A DNA stretch of 64,000 nt from Ryuthela nishihirai (lineage: Eukaryota; Arthropoda; Arachnida; Araneae; Heptathelidae). The stretch lies in the NCBI GenBank assembly GCA_038380435.1, contig JAWZYU010000010.1, forward strand, positions 45,232,135 through 45,296,134, written 5' to 3'. A model generated the notes under the pieces. The model saw nothing but the letters and a program-made list of their open reading frames with translations, did no database searches and was not told the DNA's origin. A program made the position numbers and the translations under genes. Below are positions 21,976-32,894 of the stretch, piece by piece. Position 1 is the first letter of the stretch. Each line of letters starts with the position of its first letter.

Positions 21976-23005
21976 AAATCATCCAAGGTGTCTTCTTATA
22001 TAATAAATATAATAATATAAATTATCACAAAAAAAGCAGTTGAAAATTCATGTTAAACTGAACAACCAATCTGTTAGTCAAAAAACTATCCCTATTTCAA
22101 AAATCGTATCAGTCTGGGACTGGGTTTCCTAACAGGCTCGCATTAGATACCATGATAATTTCCTTTTAAGCCCACGTTGACGTACAGCAAATAGTGTTCA
22201 AAAACTTTATTATGAAGTGCTGTGATTTCAATGTAACAGATAATTTATACTAGTCTGAAATATTCGTTTGGAATTTTCCGAAATTTTTCATCGTTAGACG
22301 GCGTAATTAAAGCTTTTGGGGATTCGAAAACTGCAAATCGTAATATAATTGAGCTGTTTGAGAAATATAGTTTTTCAATAAACCTATATTTATTTGCCTT
22401 ACTAGTGTCCTAGTTCTTTAGAAGAACCATCATTCGCTTTAAAACATGGATCTCAGATTGCGGTACTCTTTGTTCTTTAATACAACTAGCAAACATCAGA
22501 ATCACATTATTAACGATACTACGAAATGCACTCTGTGACAGGTAATTACAAACATTTACCTGGAGATAATAATATGTATGTCGTTACCCAATTAAGAATA
22601 GCCTGACCACTGATTCATCTGTTCTGCAGCTGTAATTAATGTGGGTTAAGAGTGTAAGAGGAGAGCAATTGCTTTAATGGTAACCAAGATTGTTCATAAC
22701 TAGGTCACACGTGCTTGTGCTTGAGAACCATATCTGTGCACGTTCTGTGCGTTCATTGTCGTTATTTAACACCTCATTTTGCACAATTTCCGATAGCTTT
22801 TAGATCGCTTTCAAGGAAGTAAGAGCTACCGTTTTAAGCTTCTACTTTCAAAGAAATGTGAGTCCACTTTGTCTGTCGGTCCTTTTCTAGACATTCAAAT
22901 TTTGTTTTTAGTGATAAATTAAAAATTCTTGTTCTGGATTCGATAAGTGTTGATGAGATATTACGATTTGCACTTTTCGAATCTCCTAAAGTTTTAATTA
23001 CGACT
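21976..23005. other. unassigned spacer
   Basis: AT-rich, no feature recognised before the paired hairpins at 23006. Confidence 0.45.
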
Positions 23006-23067
23006 TTTAAGGATGAAATATTTCATCCTTAAACGCGTAATGGGATGTTACAAACATCCCATTGCGC
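23006..23067. repeat. two adjacent perfect or near-perfect hairpins
   Basis: 23006-23033 is a 28-nt perfect palindrome (TTTAAGGATGAAAT and its complement). 23035-23067 has 14-nt arms GCGTAATGGGATGT / ACATCCCATTGCGC with one G-T pair and a 5-nt loop. They lie immediately left of a 5'-truncated SINE-I. Confidence 0.95.
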
Positions 23068-23079
23068 CGTTTATTGGAT

Positions 23080-23320
23080 GTAAACGGCGGATGGGATGTT
23101 TAGCCGTGGCCCGTTTGTGTGTGTGTGAGCCATACCATACCATGTGCACGTTAAAGAACGTGCTGGATAGCCTTGACGGGAGGCTACTATCTGTCTCCCA
23201 ACAGCTGTTCCAGTGGGTCCCCTCCCCCAACCTTCTCTGAGTCTTTGGGGTCCCTGTGACCTGCCATTTAGCCCATTGTGTGCAAAAAAAGTAACAGTCA
23301 GAGGTAAAACAATCCAACCC
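23080..23320 (+). repeat. SINE-I, 5'-truncated
   Basis: Starts at GTAAACGGCGGATGGGATG, has GTGCACGTTAAAGAACGTGC and ends AGAGGTAAAACAATCCAACCC. It joins a minus SINE-II at about 23322. Confidence 0.9.
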
Positions 23321-23321
23321 A

Positions 23322-23535
23322 GTTTGCTCAAGCAGTTGTTTATCACTGAGCTATGATAGAAGCCTGTCAGTTTAGTACGTCATAGAGAATGTCTTTGAGA
23401 AAGACCTGACCTGAGCAGAAAGACAAGACAAATGAAGGAACATTCCTCCCTTACCTTGGTCTCGAACCGAAGTCTCTTTGATCAGTAGCCAAGAGCAAAC
23501 CAAGAGCGTGGTCGAGTGGTAACGAAACTAGAACT
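23322..23535 (-). repeat. SINE-II variant, minus
   Basis: TGCTCAAGCAGTTG at the 3' end, AGAAGCCTGTCAGTTTAG, TGACCTGAGCAGAAAGAC, B box TCTCGAACCG, and an A box visible as GGTCGAGTGGTAACG. It forms a composite with the SINE-I before it, repeated at 29775-30345. Confidence 0.82.
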
Positions 23536-23794
23536 TAGAACCTGAAATTTTAAGTATCGACGCAACCAGCTTAAAATTTCTAATACGACTTTATCGATTT
23601 ATCTACTCAGTTAATAACGACTTTATCTACTCAGTTAATAAGTCTCATTATTTGAATCACAATTAGGCTACATATATGACTAGTATACGTAGACTACCTG
23701 TTACATTTTAATCACAGCATTTCACAGTAATAAGTTTTTGAGCACTATTATGCTGTACGTCGACGAGAGCTTAGAGGAAAATTGTCCACATTCA

Positions 23795-23960
23795 ATCGTT
23801 TTTTAAATACGGAACGAATATTGTTGAAAATGGGAATTTAAATAGGTTTGATTTTAATCTTTATCTTCAATCACAATTGTCCATCAAATGCATATTTTAG
23901 AATCTATAAAACTTCGAAGTTAGATGGAAATTCTGTAATATGTTTTATAGGACAATGTTA
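23795..23960 (+). repeat. long-TIR MITE, single arm
   Basis: GAATATTGTTGAAAATGGGA, TTTAAATAGGTTTGATTTTA and CATCAAATGCATATTTTAGA match the right arm at 7640-7740. Confidence 0.75.
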
Positions 23961-24065
23961 ACAGTAACTTTGGTCCTTTCAGATAATTATCCCTAAATTG
24001 ATTGTGATTCAAAAGAGATACATTGGCCAACAGGCAGTGGTAAGAATGGTAATCTTTATATAGGA

Positions 24066-24579
24066 CAGGCGTCGGGAACCTAGTTTACGCCATTAGCCAA
24101 AACATCAAAAAACGGTAAACCCACAATCATGAGATCCGTAAATTTTAAACGTTATCGGGTCATGTGCAGTAAAAGGAAACAGGAAACCGTAGATTATTTT
24201 ATTAACAAAAATATTAGTTTAACGTATAACTTTAAAATAGCTATATTCAAATTTATATAATAAAATAGTGAAAACATTTATTAAATGGTCTGGTATTCAT
24301 CCATCCATAGTAAATACACAGATTACATGTAGATATAGAATTCAATAATTACTCACAATGTGGCTTTTGAGTTTGAATCGCCTCGACCAACTTAATCAAA
24401 TTTGTAATACATTTAGAGCTTTTGAATTGCATCAGGGCTTTCGATCTATTGTCTGCCAACCTGCTTTGGTGCTTGTTTCTAATAAAAAATTTAAAATATA
24501 TTTCAGAATCGAATGTTGAACCAAAAATGGTCAAGAGTCATGTTTTAGAGTGTTAAGAGCAGCAAGTTCCCGACCCCTG
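24066..24579 (-). mobile_element. hAT-like transposon relic with inverted ends
   Basis: Left end CAGGCGTCGGGAACCTAG; inverted right end CAGGGGTCGGGAACTTGC, a typical hAT terminus. The 8-bp flanks ATATAGGA and ATCTACGG agree at 5 of 8 positions, as expected for an old 8-bp duplication. The internal minus-strand reading is hAT-like (see next entry). At about 0.5 kb it is an internal-deletion derivative. Confidence 0.78.
24349..24534 (-). pseudogene. hAT transposase C-terminal dimerisation fragment
   Basis: Reads FGSTFDSEIYFKFFIRNKHQ then SRLADNRSKALMQFKSSKC. This has the form of the hAT C-terminal block, with a helix followed by K.K.RSRL.D..L...L....S. It resembles proteins annotated as ZBED- or GTF2I-repeat-like hAT transposases. 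Only about 60 codons remain. The first conserved Cys-Glu-Ser position reads Phe-Gly-Ser, so it is degenerate. Confidence 0.65.
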
Positions 24580-25173
24580 ATCTACGGGAATAGTAATAAC
24601 ATTTAAAATGGTTCAATTTATAAGTATATCCTAATGGTAGCTAGGTAGTCACTGGAAGGAGAGCTATGCACCAATCCCCTGTGATGATGCATAGAACCGG
24701 CCAGGCCTAGCACCTAATGTCCGACCCCGCCTTCTCGTGGTGCAGACCGTTAGTACCTTTCAAAAGAGAAACTCTCATGTGGAAGTGAACGGAAAGCGAG
24801 GGCTGCCAGATTAGTGTGGCCTACTGATCTGGACAACTATGGCTACTTTTCTTTTTTTTTCTACCTTGCTGAGGAGTGGTCATCCACACAGGGTCCTGGT
24901 GCTGACCACATAAACCCACTGGATTCGACAGATATATGGCTCTGAGCTTGATTATGGATCCCGATTTTGCTGCACTGGTGGGCTTCTGTGGAGTGAAAAA
25001 TCTTCTGCTGTGTTTTCTGTTTGTTTGTGGGTTGACAGCCCCAAGTGAATAGATTCACAGGATATGTTTATCAGCTGGTGGATAATCCTGAGCAGAAGTC
25101 ATCGCAGGCACCTGTACTCTTTGCTTCTATTGGCATCGTCAATTTCTACATTGCAGGAAGTCTTCCAGTGTAG

Positions 25174-26276
25174 ATGGCTTCAGCCTTTAGTGGTGGGGGA
25201 ACGGGTCTTTGCCCCATGTCTGCGATTAAGGGGCTGTTTCATATTGTCGGCATTCCCTCTCTCATTAAACATAGTTTCTTTAACCATCCCACTAACCATT
25301 TTCTTTCCATAGGTAGTTGGAATGTGAGGACTCTGGACAGAGCTTTTTCTCTTGATGTCTTCACACAACAATTCCACCATTATAATTAGGTATTCTCGGC
25401 TTGCAAGAGACCAGATGGACAGATAAAGGTCAGATTCTTAAAAATAATCTTAAATTTCTCTTTTCAGGGAGGGACGACAATAAGCATCACCAAGGCGTGG
25501 GTCTGCTTCTCAGCAGACACGCTAGCGATGCTCTTCTAGGATATGAGTGCATTAATGAAAGGTTTCTTACAGCAAAATTTCAGACAAGCGTTAAAGACTT
25601 GAATGTTAACTGCTGTTATGCCCCCACTAAGAATGCCGATGAGGATGAGAAGGATAGGTTTTTACGGACAACTTCAGGATATTTTGAATTCTGCCAAGAA
25701 AGGAGATATTACTTTTGTTCTTGGTGACTTCAATGCCAAAGTTGGTACTGACTCTGACCTTTGGGGAGAAGTAATAGACCCTTTTGGTATTGTAGCAGCA
25801 ATGGCAATGGGCAAGTCTCCTACAGGTAAGTAAACTTAATGGATTCAGAATAACTAACACTTATTACAAAAACCGCGACATTCATAAGTACACATGGGTT
25901 TCACCCGATGGGTTGCATAAGAATATGATTGATTATATATTAATTAACAGCAAATGGGCTAGTTCTGTTAGGAATACCAGGTCATATAGGGGAGCTGAAA
26001 TTGGATCTGACCATTACCTTGTTAAAAGTGTCTTGCAACTTAAACTTAGAAAGTGTTGTGCTAAAATTTAAAAAATTTACCTTTAATACTGAAGCTCTGA
26101 AAGACCCAGTTATAGCTAAATATTACCATGATAGGTTACTTAGTCATTATGACAGTCATGGTTTGCTTACTACTGAAGTTGAGGAAGAATGGGACCATTT
26201 TAAACAGGCATTTTTGGAAACTAACAGTATTCTTTTAGGAAAAAAAGGAGCAGAAGAGACAGAATTATCTGAGTGA
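25174..26276 (+). pseudogene. LINE endonuclease region, broken (copy 2)
   Basis: Fragments 25174-25389 (MASAFSGGGTGLCPMSAIKG, SIGSWNVRTLDR), 25401-25727 (QETRWTDKGQILKNN), 25603-25833 (FVLGDFNAKVGTD) and 26001-26276 (FTFNTEALKDPVIAK). Together these cover the catalytic Asn, Glu and GDFNA motifs of an APE-type endonuclease, and the DNA still reads SDHYLV near 26010. The stop at 25387 arises because TTAGAT became TAGGTA relative to the intact copy. Confidence 0.88.
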
Positions 26277-26798
26277 TAAGGCACTTGAGCTTATTTCGGA
26301 AAGAAAGAACTGCAGGAATGTCCTTAATCAATACCCTACTAGTCCTAATAGAAAGCATTACAGAGAACTTAATAAACGTGTAAAAGATCAGTTAGCTGCT
26401 GATAAGAATCTTTGGCTTGATGGTTTGGCTGACAAAGCCGAGGAATCAGTTAGACAGCAGAACAGCAGAGAGCTGTACCAGATAGTTAATGTTTTGTGTG
26501 GTAGAAAACTGACTGGTATACAGGGATTGAAGGATAAACAAGGTAAGGTTACAGAAGGTGAGGATTCTGTCATGGCTAGGTGAGCTGAGAATTTCAGTAA
26601 CGTTCTAAACAATGTGGTTATTTCTACTCCCATTGTTTGCAATGATGATAGATGCATTGGTGGCTTTAATGTTGGCCCTATAACACAATCTGAAGTTATT
26701 TTGGCTATTTCTAAACTTAAACTTCACAAATCCCCAAATTACTACAGAAATGCTCAGAGGTAACCTCATGGTAACCTCATGTTTCGGTTACCACTTGG

Positions 26799-27552
26799 AT
26801 GACTGAAATTTTGAATATCTTTTATGATAAAGGCATGGTTCCTAAAGATTTTACCACAGCTATTATTATCCTTATTTTAAAAAAAGGTGATCGCAGTTGT
26901 TCTGATAACTATAGGGGTATCAGCCTACTCTCTGTTCTAGGGAAAGTTCTTTGCATGATTATACTTAATAGAATTAAGAATCTGGTTGACAGGCAATTGC
27001 GTATTGAGCAATGTGGATTCAGAAGTGGTAGGGGATGTGTGTATCAGATATTTTCACTTAGGCAGATTCTTGAGAAATGTTTAGAGTTTCAGAAACCTTT
27101 GATTGATAGCTTTGTTAATTTTGAAAAAGGCTTTCGACTCTGTTGATCGTCATAATTTGTGGTTGATTGTGAGATCATATGGTATACCAGACAAGTTGGT
27201 TAACATAATGAAAGCTCTCTATAATAACACTGAGTCATGTGTGAGAATTGGTAAGTCTTGCAGCAATTGGTTTAGCATTACTTCTGGTGTTCGACAAGGG
27301 TGCATTTTGTCTCCTTTTCTCTTTAGCTTGGTTATTGATTACGTTATGCGAAATTCACTTCAAGGGAAAATTTTTGGCCTTAAATGGACTGGAGATGAGA
27401 AAATTTCTGATTTAGATTATGCTGATGACTTAGCCCTTTTGGCAAATGATTTTGATGAGATGAACTCTTTCATTCGAGCTGTTGATGAAACTGGTAGTAG
27501 AGTAGGTTTGGTTATAAACAGAGAGAAAACTAAAGTGATGAAAATTGGTTAG
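26799..27552 (+). pseudogene. LINE reverse transcriptase core, one frameshift (copy 2)
   Basis: 26799-27146 gives KKGDRSCSDNYRGISLLSVL and EQCGFRSGRGCVYQIFSLRQ. After a one-base shift, 27103-27552 gives KKAFDSVDRHNLWLIVRSYG, SGVRQGCILSPFLFSLVIDY and SDLDYADDLALLAND. Catalytic Asp residues are visible (AFDS, YADD). The frame ends with TAG after KVMKIG, a stop also present at the same codon in the copy at 33531. Confidence 0.92.
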
Positions 27553-27676
27553 GCAGGCTGTGATTCAGTTAATCTGAATGGTTGCAGTCTTGAGCAGGTG
27601 TCACAGTTTAATTATCTTGGGAGCTATGTAACAGATAATAGTGATGTGCGGCTTGAGATTAACAGACGAATAGGGA

Positions 27677-28171
27677 TTGCTTGCCGGGACATTTAAGAAT
27701 CTATGGAGAGTGTGGAGAAATAGGCGTATACACCTAAAGACTAAAATTAGACTGTATAATAGTTTCGTTCTTTCTAGGGTTAGTTACGGTAGTGAAACTT
27801 GGACACTTTGTAAACAAGATAACAGGAAACTAGATGATTTTGATTCCAGATGCTTACGCAGTATCTTGGGCATTAGGTGGTTCAACTTTGTAACTAATGA
27901 TGAGGTTAGGCAAAGGAGTTTGCAACCTCCTTTAAGCAGGATATTGTGCAGAGAGAGACTCCGTTGGTTTGGCCATGTTGCTCGTGTGAATAATTATGTA
28001 TTGGCGAATAGGGTTATGAACAGTGTGCCTAAAAGCTTCAGAAAGTGGGGGAGACCTAGGATGTGGTGGGAAAACAATGTCAAACAAGAACTTTTTAGAA
28101 TTGGTGTGCAGACAATGTCAAACAAGACCTTGTTAGAATTGGTGTGCAGTGGCCGGATGCAGCAGATGTAG
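27677..28171 (+). pseudogene. LINE ORF C-terminal region (copy 2)
   Basis: Contains TKIRLYNSFVLSRVSYGSET, QPPLSRILCRERLRWFGHVA and KWGRPRMWWENNVKQ, the usual post-RT region of RTE-type and related LINEs. A 38-bp tandem duplication (28074-28111 and 28112-28149) disrupts the last 30 codons. Confidence 0.88.
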
Positions 28172-28239
28172 CTCAGGATAGACTTGTTTGGAGAACTAAA
28201 TTTCATGGTCTTGTTGGACCTCCGTAGCCCATGGCTGCT

Positions 28240-28240
<1 letters not shown>

Positions 28241-28320
<80 letters not shown>
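28241..28320 (+). repeat. GAT trinucleotide microsatellite (LINE tail)
   Basis: About 26 uninterrupted GAT units directly after the LINE 3' end ATGGCTGCTT. The minus copy at 32864 has only a few units of the same repeat, and the fragment at 40560 fewer still. Confidence 0.97.
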
Positions 28321-28322
<2 letters not shown>

Positions 28323-28384
28323 CGGAATACATAAAATTCTCCTCATTCCCTGTGAATATATAAAGCAAGATTTTCACATTTCGT

Positions 28385-28830
28385 AATTTCTATAGACATC
28401 CTATGGACTAGTGGTTAGCGAGCTTGGCTACTCATCAAAGGGACCAGGATTCGAGTCCCGGGAAAGTCTGCGTTTGCATTCATGGACTTGGAAGCTCAGG
28501 TTCATAAGTTTAGGTTCCCAGATTAGTGTCTCCATTGTGGCTAGGGTGAAATTTCCTCCGTTAACCTATGCTCTTCCGCCGGAAGAAAGCGACCACTGCT
28601 TGGACTTGAAAGCATGGGTTATACGTTCAGATTCATAACCTTATGTTCCCAAGTTCGAGTCTCTACTGTGCCTGCATTGAGATCTTTCCCGCTAACCTAA
28701 TCATCTCTGTCGTCGGTGAATAAGAGAAAGCCTAATAGACTTGAAAGCATGGTCTGAAAGATCAGCTTAATTACCTAATAATCCCAAATTCATTCAAGTC
28801 CCCACTGTCTGGATTGCAATAAATATAATT
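28385..28830 (+). repeat. tRNA-headed repeat, third type, composite
   Basis: The head ACTAGTGGTTAGCGAGCTTG and GGATTCGAGTCCCGGG resembles the SINE-II head, but the body differs. A related module appears twice: GGCTAGGGTGAAATTTCCTC then GCTAACC-like text, and GTTCGAGTCTCTACTGTGCC then CCCGCTAACCTAATC. It is probably a distinct SINE or a dimer. Borders are approximate. Confidence 0.5.
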
Positions 28831-28989
28831 CCGTGTAGGGATCTAAACGAGTTGATGTCTGCTAAAGAAATTGACGTAAACTTTTCACCTGTTTCAAATA
28901 TTTTTAACTTTCATTTTTATTTTTAACTTTTCAAAATGTGTTATTTCACCCCTAAATTCAGTTTTTATAGAATATGTATTTAACATCAG

Positions 28990-29165
28990 TTTATTTCAGT
29001 TGTTTTACTTCTGTGGGATATGTTATTTATACACAATGGGTTAAAGGACAGGTCACAAGGGCGTAGAATTGAATAACGGAAGGTGACTCACTAGAATACA
29101 CGTAGAAACCGCCATAAGACTATCGATCGTGTGCTTTAACATGCACAGGATAATACAATTCGTTC
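28990..29165 (-). repeat. SINE-I, old fragment
   Basis: GTTGTTTTACTTCTGTGGG, CACAATGGGTTAAAGG, CAGGTCACAAGGGCG and TTTAACATGCACAGGATA are all recognisable in order. Confidence 0.7.
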
Positions 29166-29774
29166 ATTAGTGCAGTTTTACGTTAAAAATGCATTCATAA
29201 ACAAAAAAACAACAAAATATTTTTCCTTTTATTTTTCTTGTACCTAATAGACAATGGTAAATTAGTAGGTTCATTTTTTTGCATTTCCCCCCCCCCCGGA
29301 AGAATGCTTGCATTTCAGTACGAGCGTGTTTCTGTAATATTTCATTGTTTGACGTTTGGTAATTAATTATCGGCTATATATTTCACATCGCATACTTTAA
29401 CGTTGATCTTATGGTTCTCAATCTCCGCTAGAAACATGATCTAATTTAGGGCCACATTAGTGAATTAGTTCAAAAGCAAAACATTTTGCCGCAAAGGCTG
29501 TTACTTCCTTTTGAAAGAGAAAAATGATACTCTAGAGTTAGTACTCTACTAAATGCATTTAACAATTGCAGGTTGTATTCTATTTGAGGTATTATTTTAC
29601 AGAACACTGCGTTAAAGAAGTTATTCCAAATGTAGATCAGATTGATGCCCATTTTATGTTACATTAAGAAGATTGCTCAATAGTTTGTACTCTGCCAATG
29701 TGATTGTTGCACGGTTTTAGTGGAAAAAGGCTGCCATACAGTTTATAGTAAATTAAAATGATTACTGCACAGTT
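29166..29774. other. unassigned AT-rich spacer
   Basis: A C10 run at 29288 and nothing else recognisable. Confidence 0.45.
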
Positions 29775-30345
29775 TGCTCACTCCGCAAAACTCCCTGCCC
29801 TGCTCACGGTCAATAGGGGGACACCGAAGGGCTTGGAAAGTCGCCGTCCGTCGGATGGGATGTTAAGCCGTGGCTCCGTGTGTGGGGAGCCATACCATAC
29901 CCTGTGTACGTTAAAGAACGCGCTGGATAGCCTTGACGAGAGACTACCATCTGTCTCCCAACAGCTGTTCCATTGGGTCCCCTCCCCCAACCTTCTCTGA
30001 GAATTCGGGTCCCTGTGACCTGCCATTTAACCCATTGTGTGCAAAAAAATAACGGTCAGAGGTAAAACAATCCAACCCAGTTTGCTCAAGCAGCTGCTTT
30101 CCACTGAGGTATGACAGGAGCCTGTCATTGTAATACGTCATAGAGAATGTCTTTGAGAAAGACATGACCTCAGCAGAAAGGCAACACAAGTGAAGGAACA
30201 TTCCTCCCTTACCCTGGTCTCGAACCGAAGTCTCTTTGATCAGTAGCCAAGAGCAAACCAAGAGCGTGGTCGAGTGGTAACGAAACTAGAACTTAGAACC
30301 TGAAATATTAGGTTTAGATGAAACCAACTTCAAATTTCTAATATC
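29775..30345. repeat. SINE-I (+) / SINE-II (-) composite, second copy
   Basis: SINE-I from about 29775 to 30072 (CGGATGGGATGTTAAGCC, GTGTACGTTAAAGAACGCGC, GGTAAAACAATCCAACCC) joins a minus SINE-II (30073-30290) at exactly the junction seen at 23320. The following non-SINE stretch AACGAAACTAGAACTTAGAA is also shared. Confidence 0.9.
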
Positions 30346-30417
30346 CACACAAACCCTTTGTGTTTCATAGTAAGCAAAAATACCTAAGCAAAACACACTT
30401 GCAGGGAAGATCAATCA

Positions 30418-31190
30418 TGCGGGAATTCGTTTAGTCTTTAGCGCGCCATGCTCGTAATCTACAGTTTTCAGTTTCAAGTCTCAACTGTACCACGTAGCGA
30501 TGATCTCCACTAATCACCATCTTTGCCTTTATAACAAAGGAAACTCCGGTAGGCTTGGAAAGGCCGGCGTCCATCGGTTGGGAGGTTAAGCCGTCATCCT
30601 CTGTGCTGGTTTCATTTTTGTTTTTATCTCTGAGCAGCACTTTTTTTGCAGAATGGTCAGATCACAAGGACTCGATGAGCTCAGAAAACGTTGGGGAAGG
30701 AAACCCACTGGCCAGTTGTTAGGAGACAGATAGAAGTCTCCCATCAACGACATCCATCGTGTTATTTAAAATGAACAGAATATGGCACTCAAGCACACGG
30801 CGCCATGGCTTAATGTCCCATCTGACGGATAGCGACATTTCCAAGCCAATTAGTGTCCCCCTTCTAACCAAGAGTAGGTGGGAGTTTACTGGAGATAAAG
30901 CTCAACGATTGCATAAGCAATACTCGAACCTAGGAACTACATATTACCAGCATGGCACGCTACCGACTGAGACCGACCCCCGCCCCCTCGCATGGGCGAA
31001 GAACTATATACTATGCACTCTAAAGAACATGATGTATGTCCTTGACGGGAAACTACCATCTGTCTCCTAACAGCTATTTAATGGATCCCCTTCCCCTGAC
31101 CATCTCTGAGCCATTGGGTTCCATGTGACCTTGCCATTTGTGCCATTGTGTGGGAAAAAAAAGTGCCACTCAGAGTACAGCAACTCAAGC
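30418..31190 (+). repeat. SINE-I (+), interrupted by a minus SINE-I
   Basis: The plus copy runs 30418-30612 (TTAGCGCGCCATGCTCGTAA ... GGGAGGTTAAGCC) and resumes at about 30992 (CACTCTAAAGAACATGATG ... GTGCCACTCAGAG). The interruption falls inside the GTGTGCGGG segment of the consensus. Confidence 0.82.
30613..30990 (-). repeat. SINE-I inserted in another SINE-I
   Basis: TATCTCTGAGCAGCACTTTT at the 3' end through CGACTGAGACCGACCCCCGC at the head, in opposite orientation to the host copy. Confidence 0.85.
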
Positions 31191-31516
31191 TATCAATTAA
31201 GAGCTTTGGAGCTACCCACGAAGCCAATTCCCTCCCGCAAGGAGAGTGAAATGAAACACTTTAAAATTTGACAGATATCGAAGTGACCAAGAACACAATG
31301 TCCTGGCTTACGGAACGTTCTTATTGGTTTGGTAAAATATACAGTTTTAGGAAATGCTAGTCCAAATATAAAAAAAATAAAAAAATCTTTAAAAATATGC
31401 ATTACTGAAATCGCTAAATAGAAGAAATCACAAACTTAACCGTTGTAATTTCTAATGCCCTGTAATATAATATTCTGAAGACAGAATCACATTCAATGTT
31501 TTTTTATAGCTACTTT

Positions 31517-31889
31517 GTTGGTTGTTTTACCTCTGAGCGACACTTTTTTGCACACCATGGGCTAAATGGCCAGGTCACATGGACCCCGAAGGCTCAGAGA
31601 AAGTTGGGGGAGGGGACCTACTGGAACAGCTGTTGGGAGACAGATGGTAGCCTCCCGACAAGGCCATCCAGCGTGTTCTTTAACGTGCACAGGGTATGGC
31701 TCTTCCGCACAAGGGGATACGGCTTAATGTCCCATCCGACGGACGGCGGCCTTTCCAAGCCCATCGGTGTTCTCTACCGACTGTGGGCAGGGAATTCTGC
31801 GGAGATAAATCTCAACCCTGACCAAGCTGGGACTCGAACCTGGGAGCTACAGATTACGAGCCTGGCGCGCTACCGACCTGCCCCTTTTC
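31517..31889 (-). repeat. SINE-I with 10-bp target duplication
   Basis: Full-length minus copy. TAGCTACTTT occurs at 31507-31516 and 31890-31899, directly flanking it. The A-box side is shortened (CTACCGACCTGCCCC). Confidence 0.93.
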
Positions 31890-31899
31890 TAGCTACTTT

Positions 31900-32863
31900 C
31901 ATTCAAATTAAACGGGTAGCAAAGAAGTGACACGAAAAAGAAAAAAAATTCTTCAGTCACTCAAGCTATCGATTTATAGATTTTTCTCTTTTTGATATGT
32001 TCAAAGTAGCTAAATAAAAACAATGGTGCCGTTAAAGAAAAATATTTCCTGCCATCTTCTGAAATATTCATCCCAAAGAGCAATATAAGGGAGACTAAAT
32101 TTATATTTCCTACAGAAAAAATGCCGTAACCGTGTCTTTTATAAATTCAGAGTTTCTGGGCACTTTGAGAAAAATACCTCATATTACCGAAACAACAAAT
32201 GTAAAATAGAGCACCGAAAAGTTTTGAGAGGTATGTAACTGCAGTTGAAGAGGAGACAGAAGAGGAGGAATATCACCAAGAAACAAAGAAATACGGATTT
32301 ACTGTCGGAGTATAATGTTGAAATGATATATATATATAAAATGGCAAACCTGATGGAAAGTAGGACTTTCTGGGCGGTCTTCCGGAAAATAATGGATGAA
32401 GTTATGATTGATTGCAGAATAGTGCAATCGAAGAGACTCTTTTCTGTCATGTGGTCAAAAATATGATGGAATATGAATCATACGACATATTGATGTAGAA
32501 AATAATGCAGCTTTTTCGTGGTAAACTGAATAAATAAATGAAAGTTATTCAGCATTCATTCTTTGGATATTTTTTAGAATAAATGTCTTTTCTTTTGTAG
32601 ATTTAATATCCTCGGAATGAGGGTTTCGTAGCTAATAAGCGAAGTGTTATTTTAATTTTAATTCAGGTCCTAATTTAGTCTTTAAACGTAAGTAGAAGGC
32701 AACTAATTATTTAAATATTAACTAGTTATTAATATTTACATATCTGAAGAGTGGAAGAATACCGGGATCTAAAAATAAATCAGGGGGAGGGGAACACAAG
32801 AAGTTGAATTGAGCCAAAAATTATAAAGTGGGGAGGTAGCAAGACACTGGATTTCCATTCATC
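31900..32863. other. unassigned AT-rich spacer
   Basis: Open frames on both strands near 32184-32466 are AT-rich shadows of each other. Nothing recognised. Confidence 0.45.
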
Positions 32864-32894
32864 ATCATCATCATCATCCTCAAGCAGCCATGGG

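Larger units (their letters stand above)
24672..28320 (+). mobile_element. RTE-like LINE, near full length (copy 2)
   Basis: Colinear with the minus copy 32864-36408 from CAATCCCCTGTGATGATGCA to the GCTGCTTGA plus GAT-repeat tail. It has a single ORF region (endonuclease then RT) and a very short 3' UTR ending in a trinucleotide microsatellite, which together fit the RTE clade better than CR1 or Jockey. The frame is broken many times: 25389, 25727, 25833, about 26065, 26276, 26583, 27126, 27550 and about 27680. Confidence 0.92.

Noticed and set aside
27994..28377. Poly-serine protein
   Set aside because: Antisense reading of the GAT microsatellite at the LINE tail.
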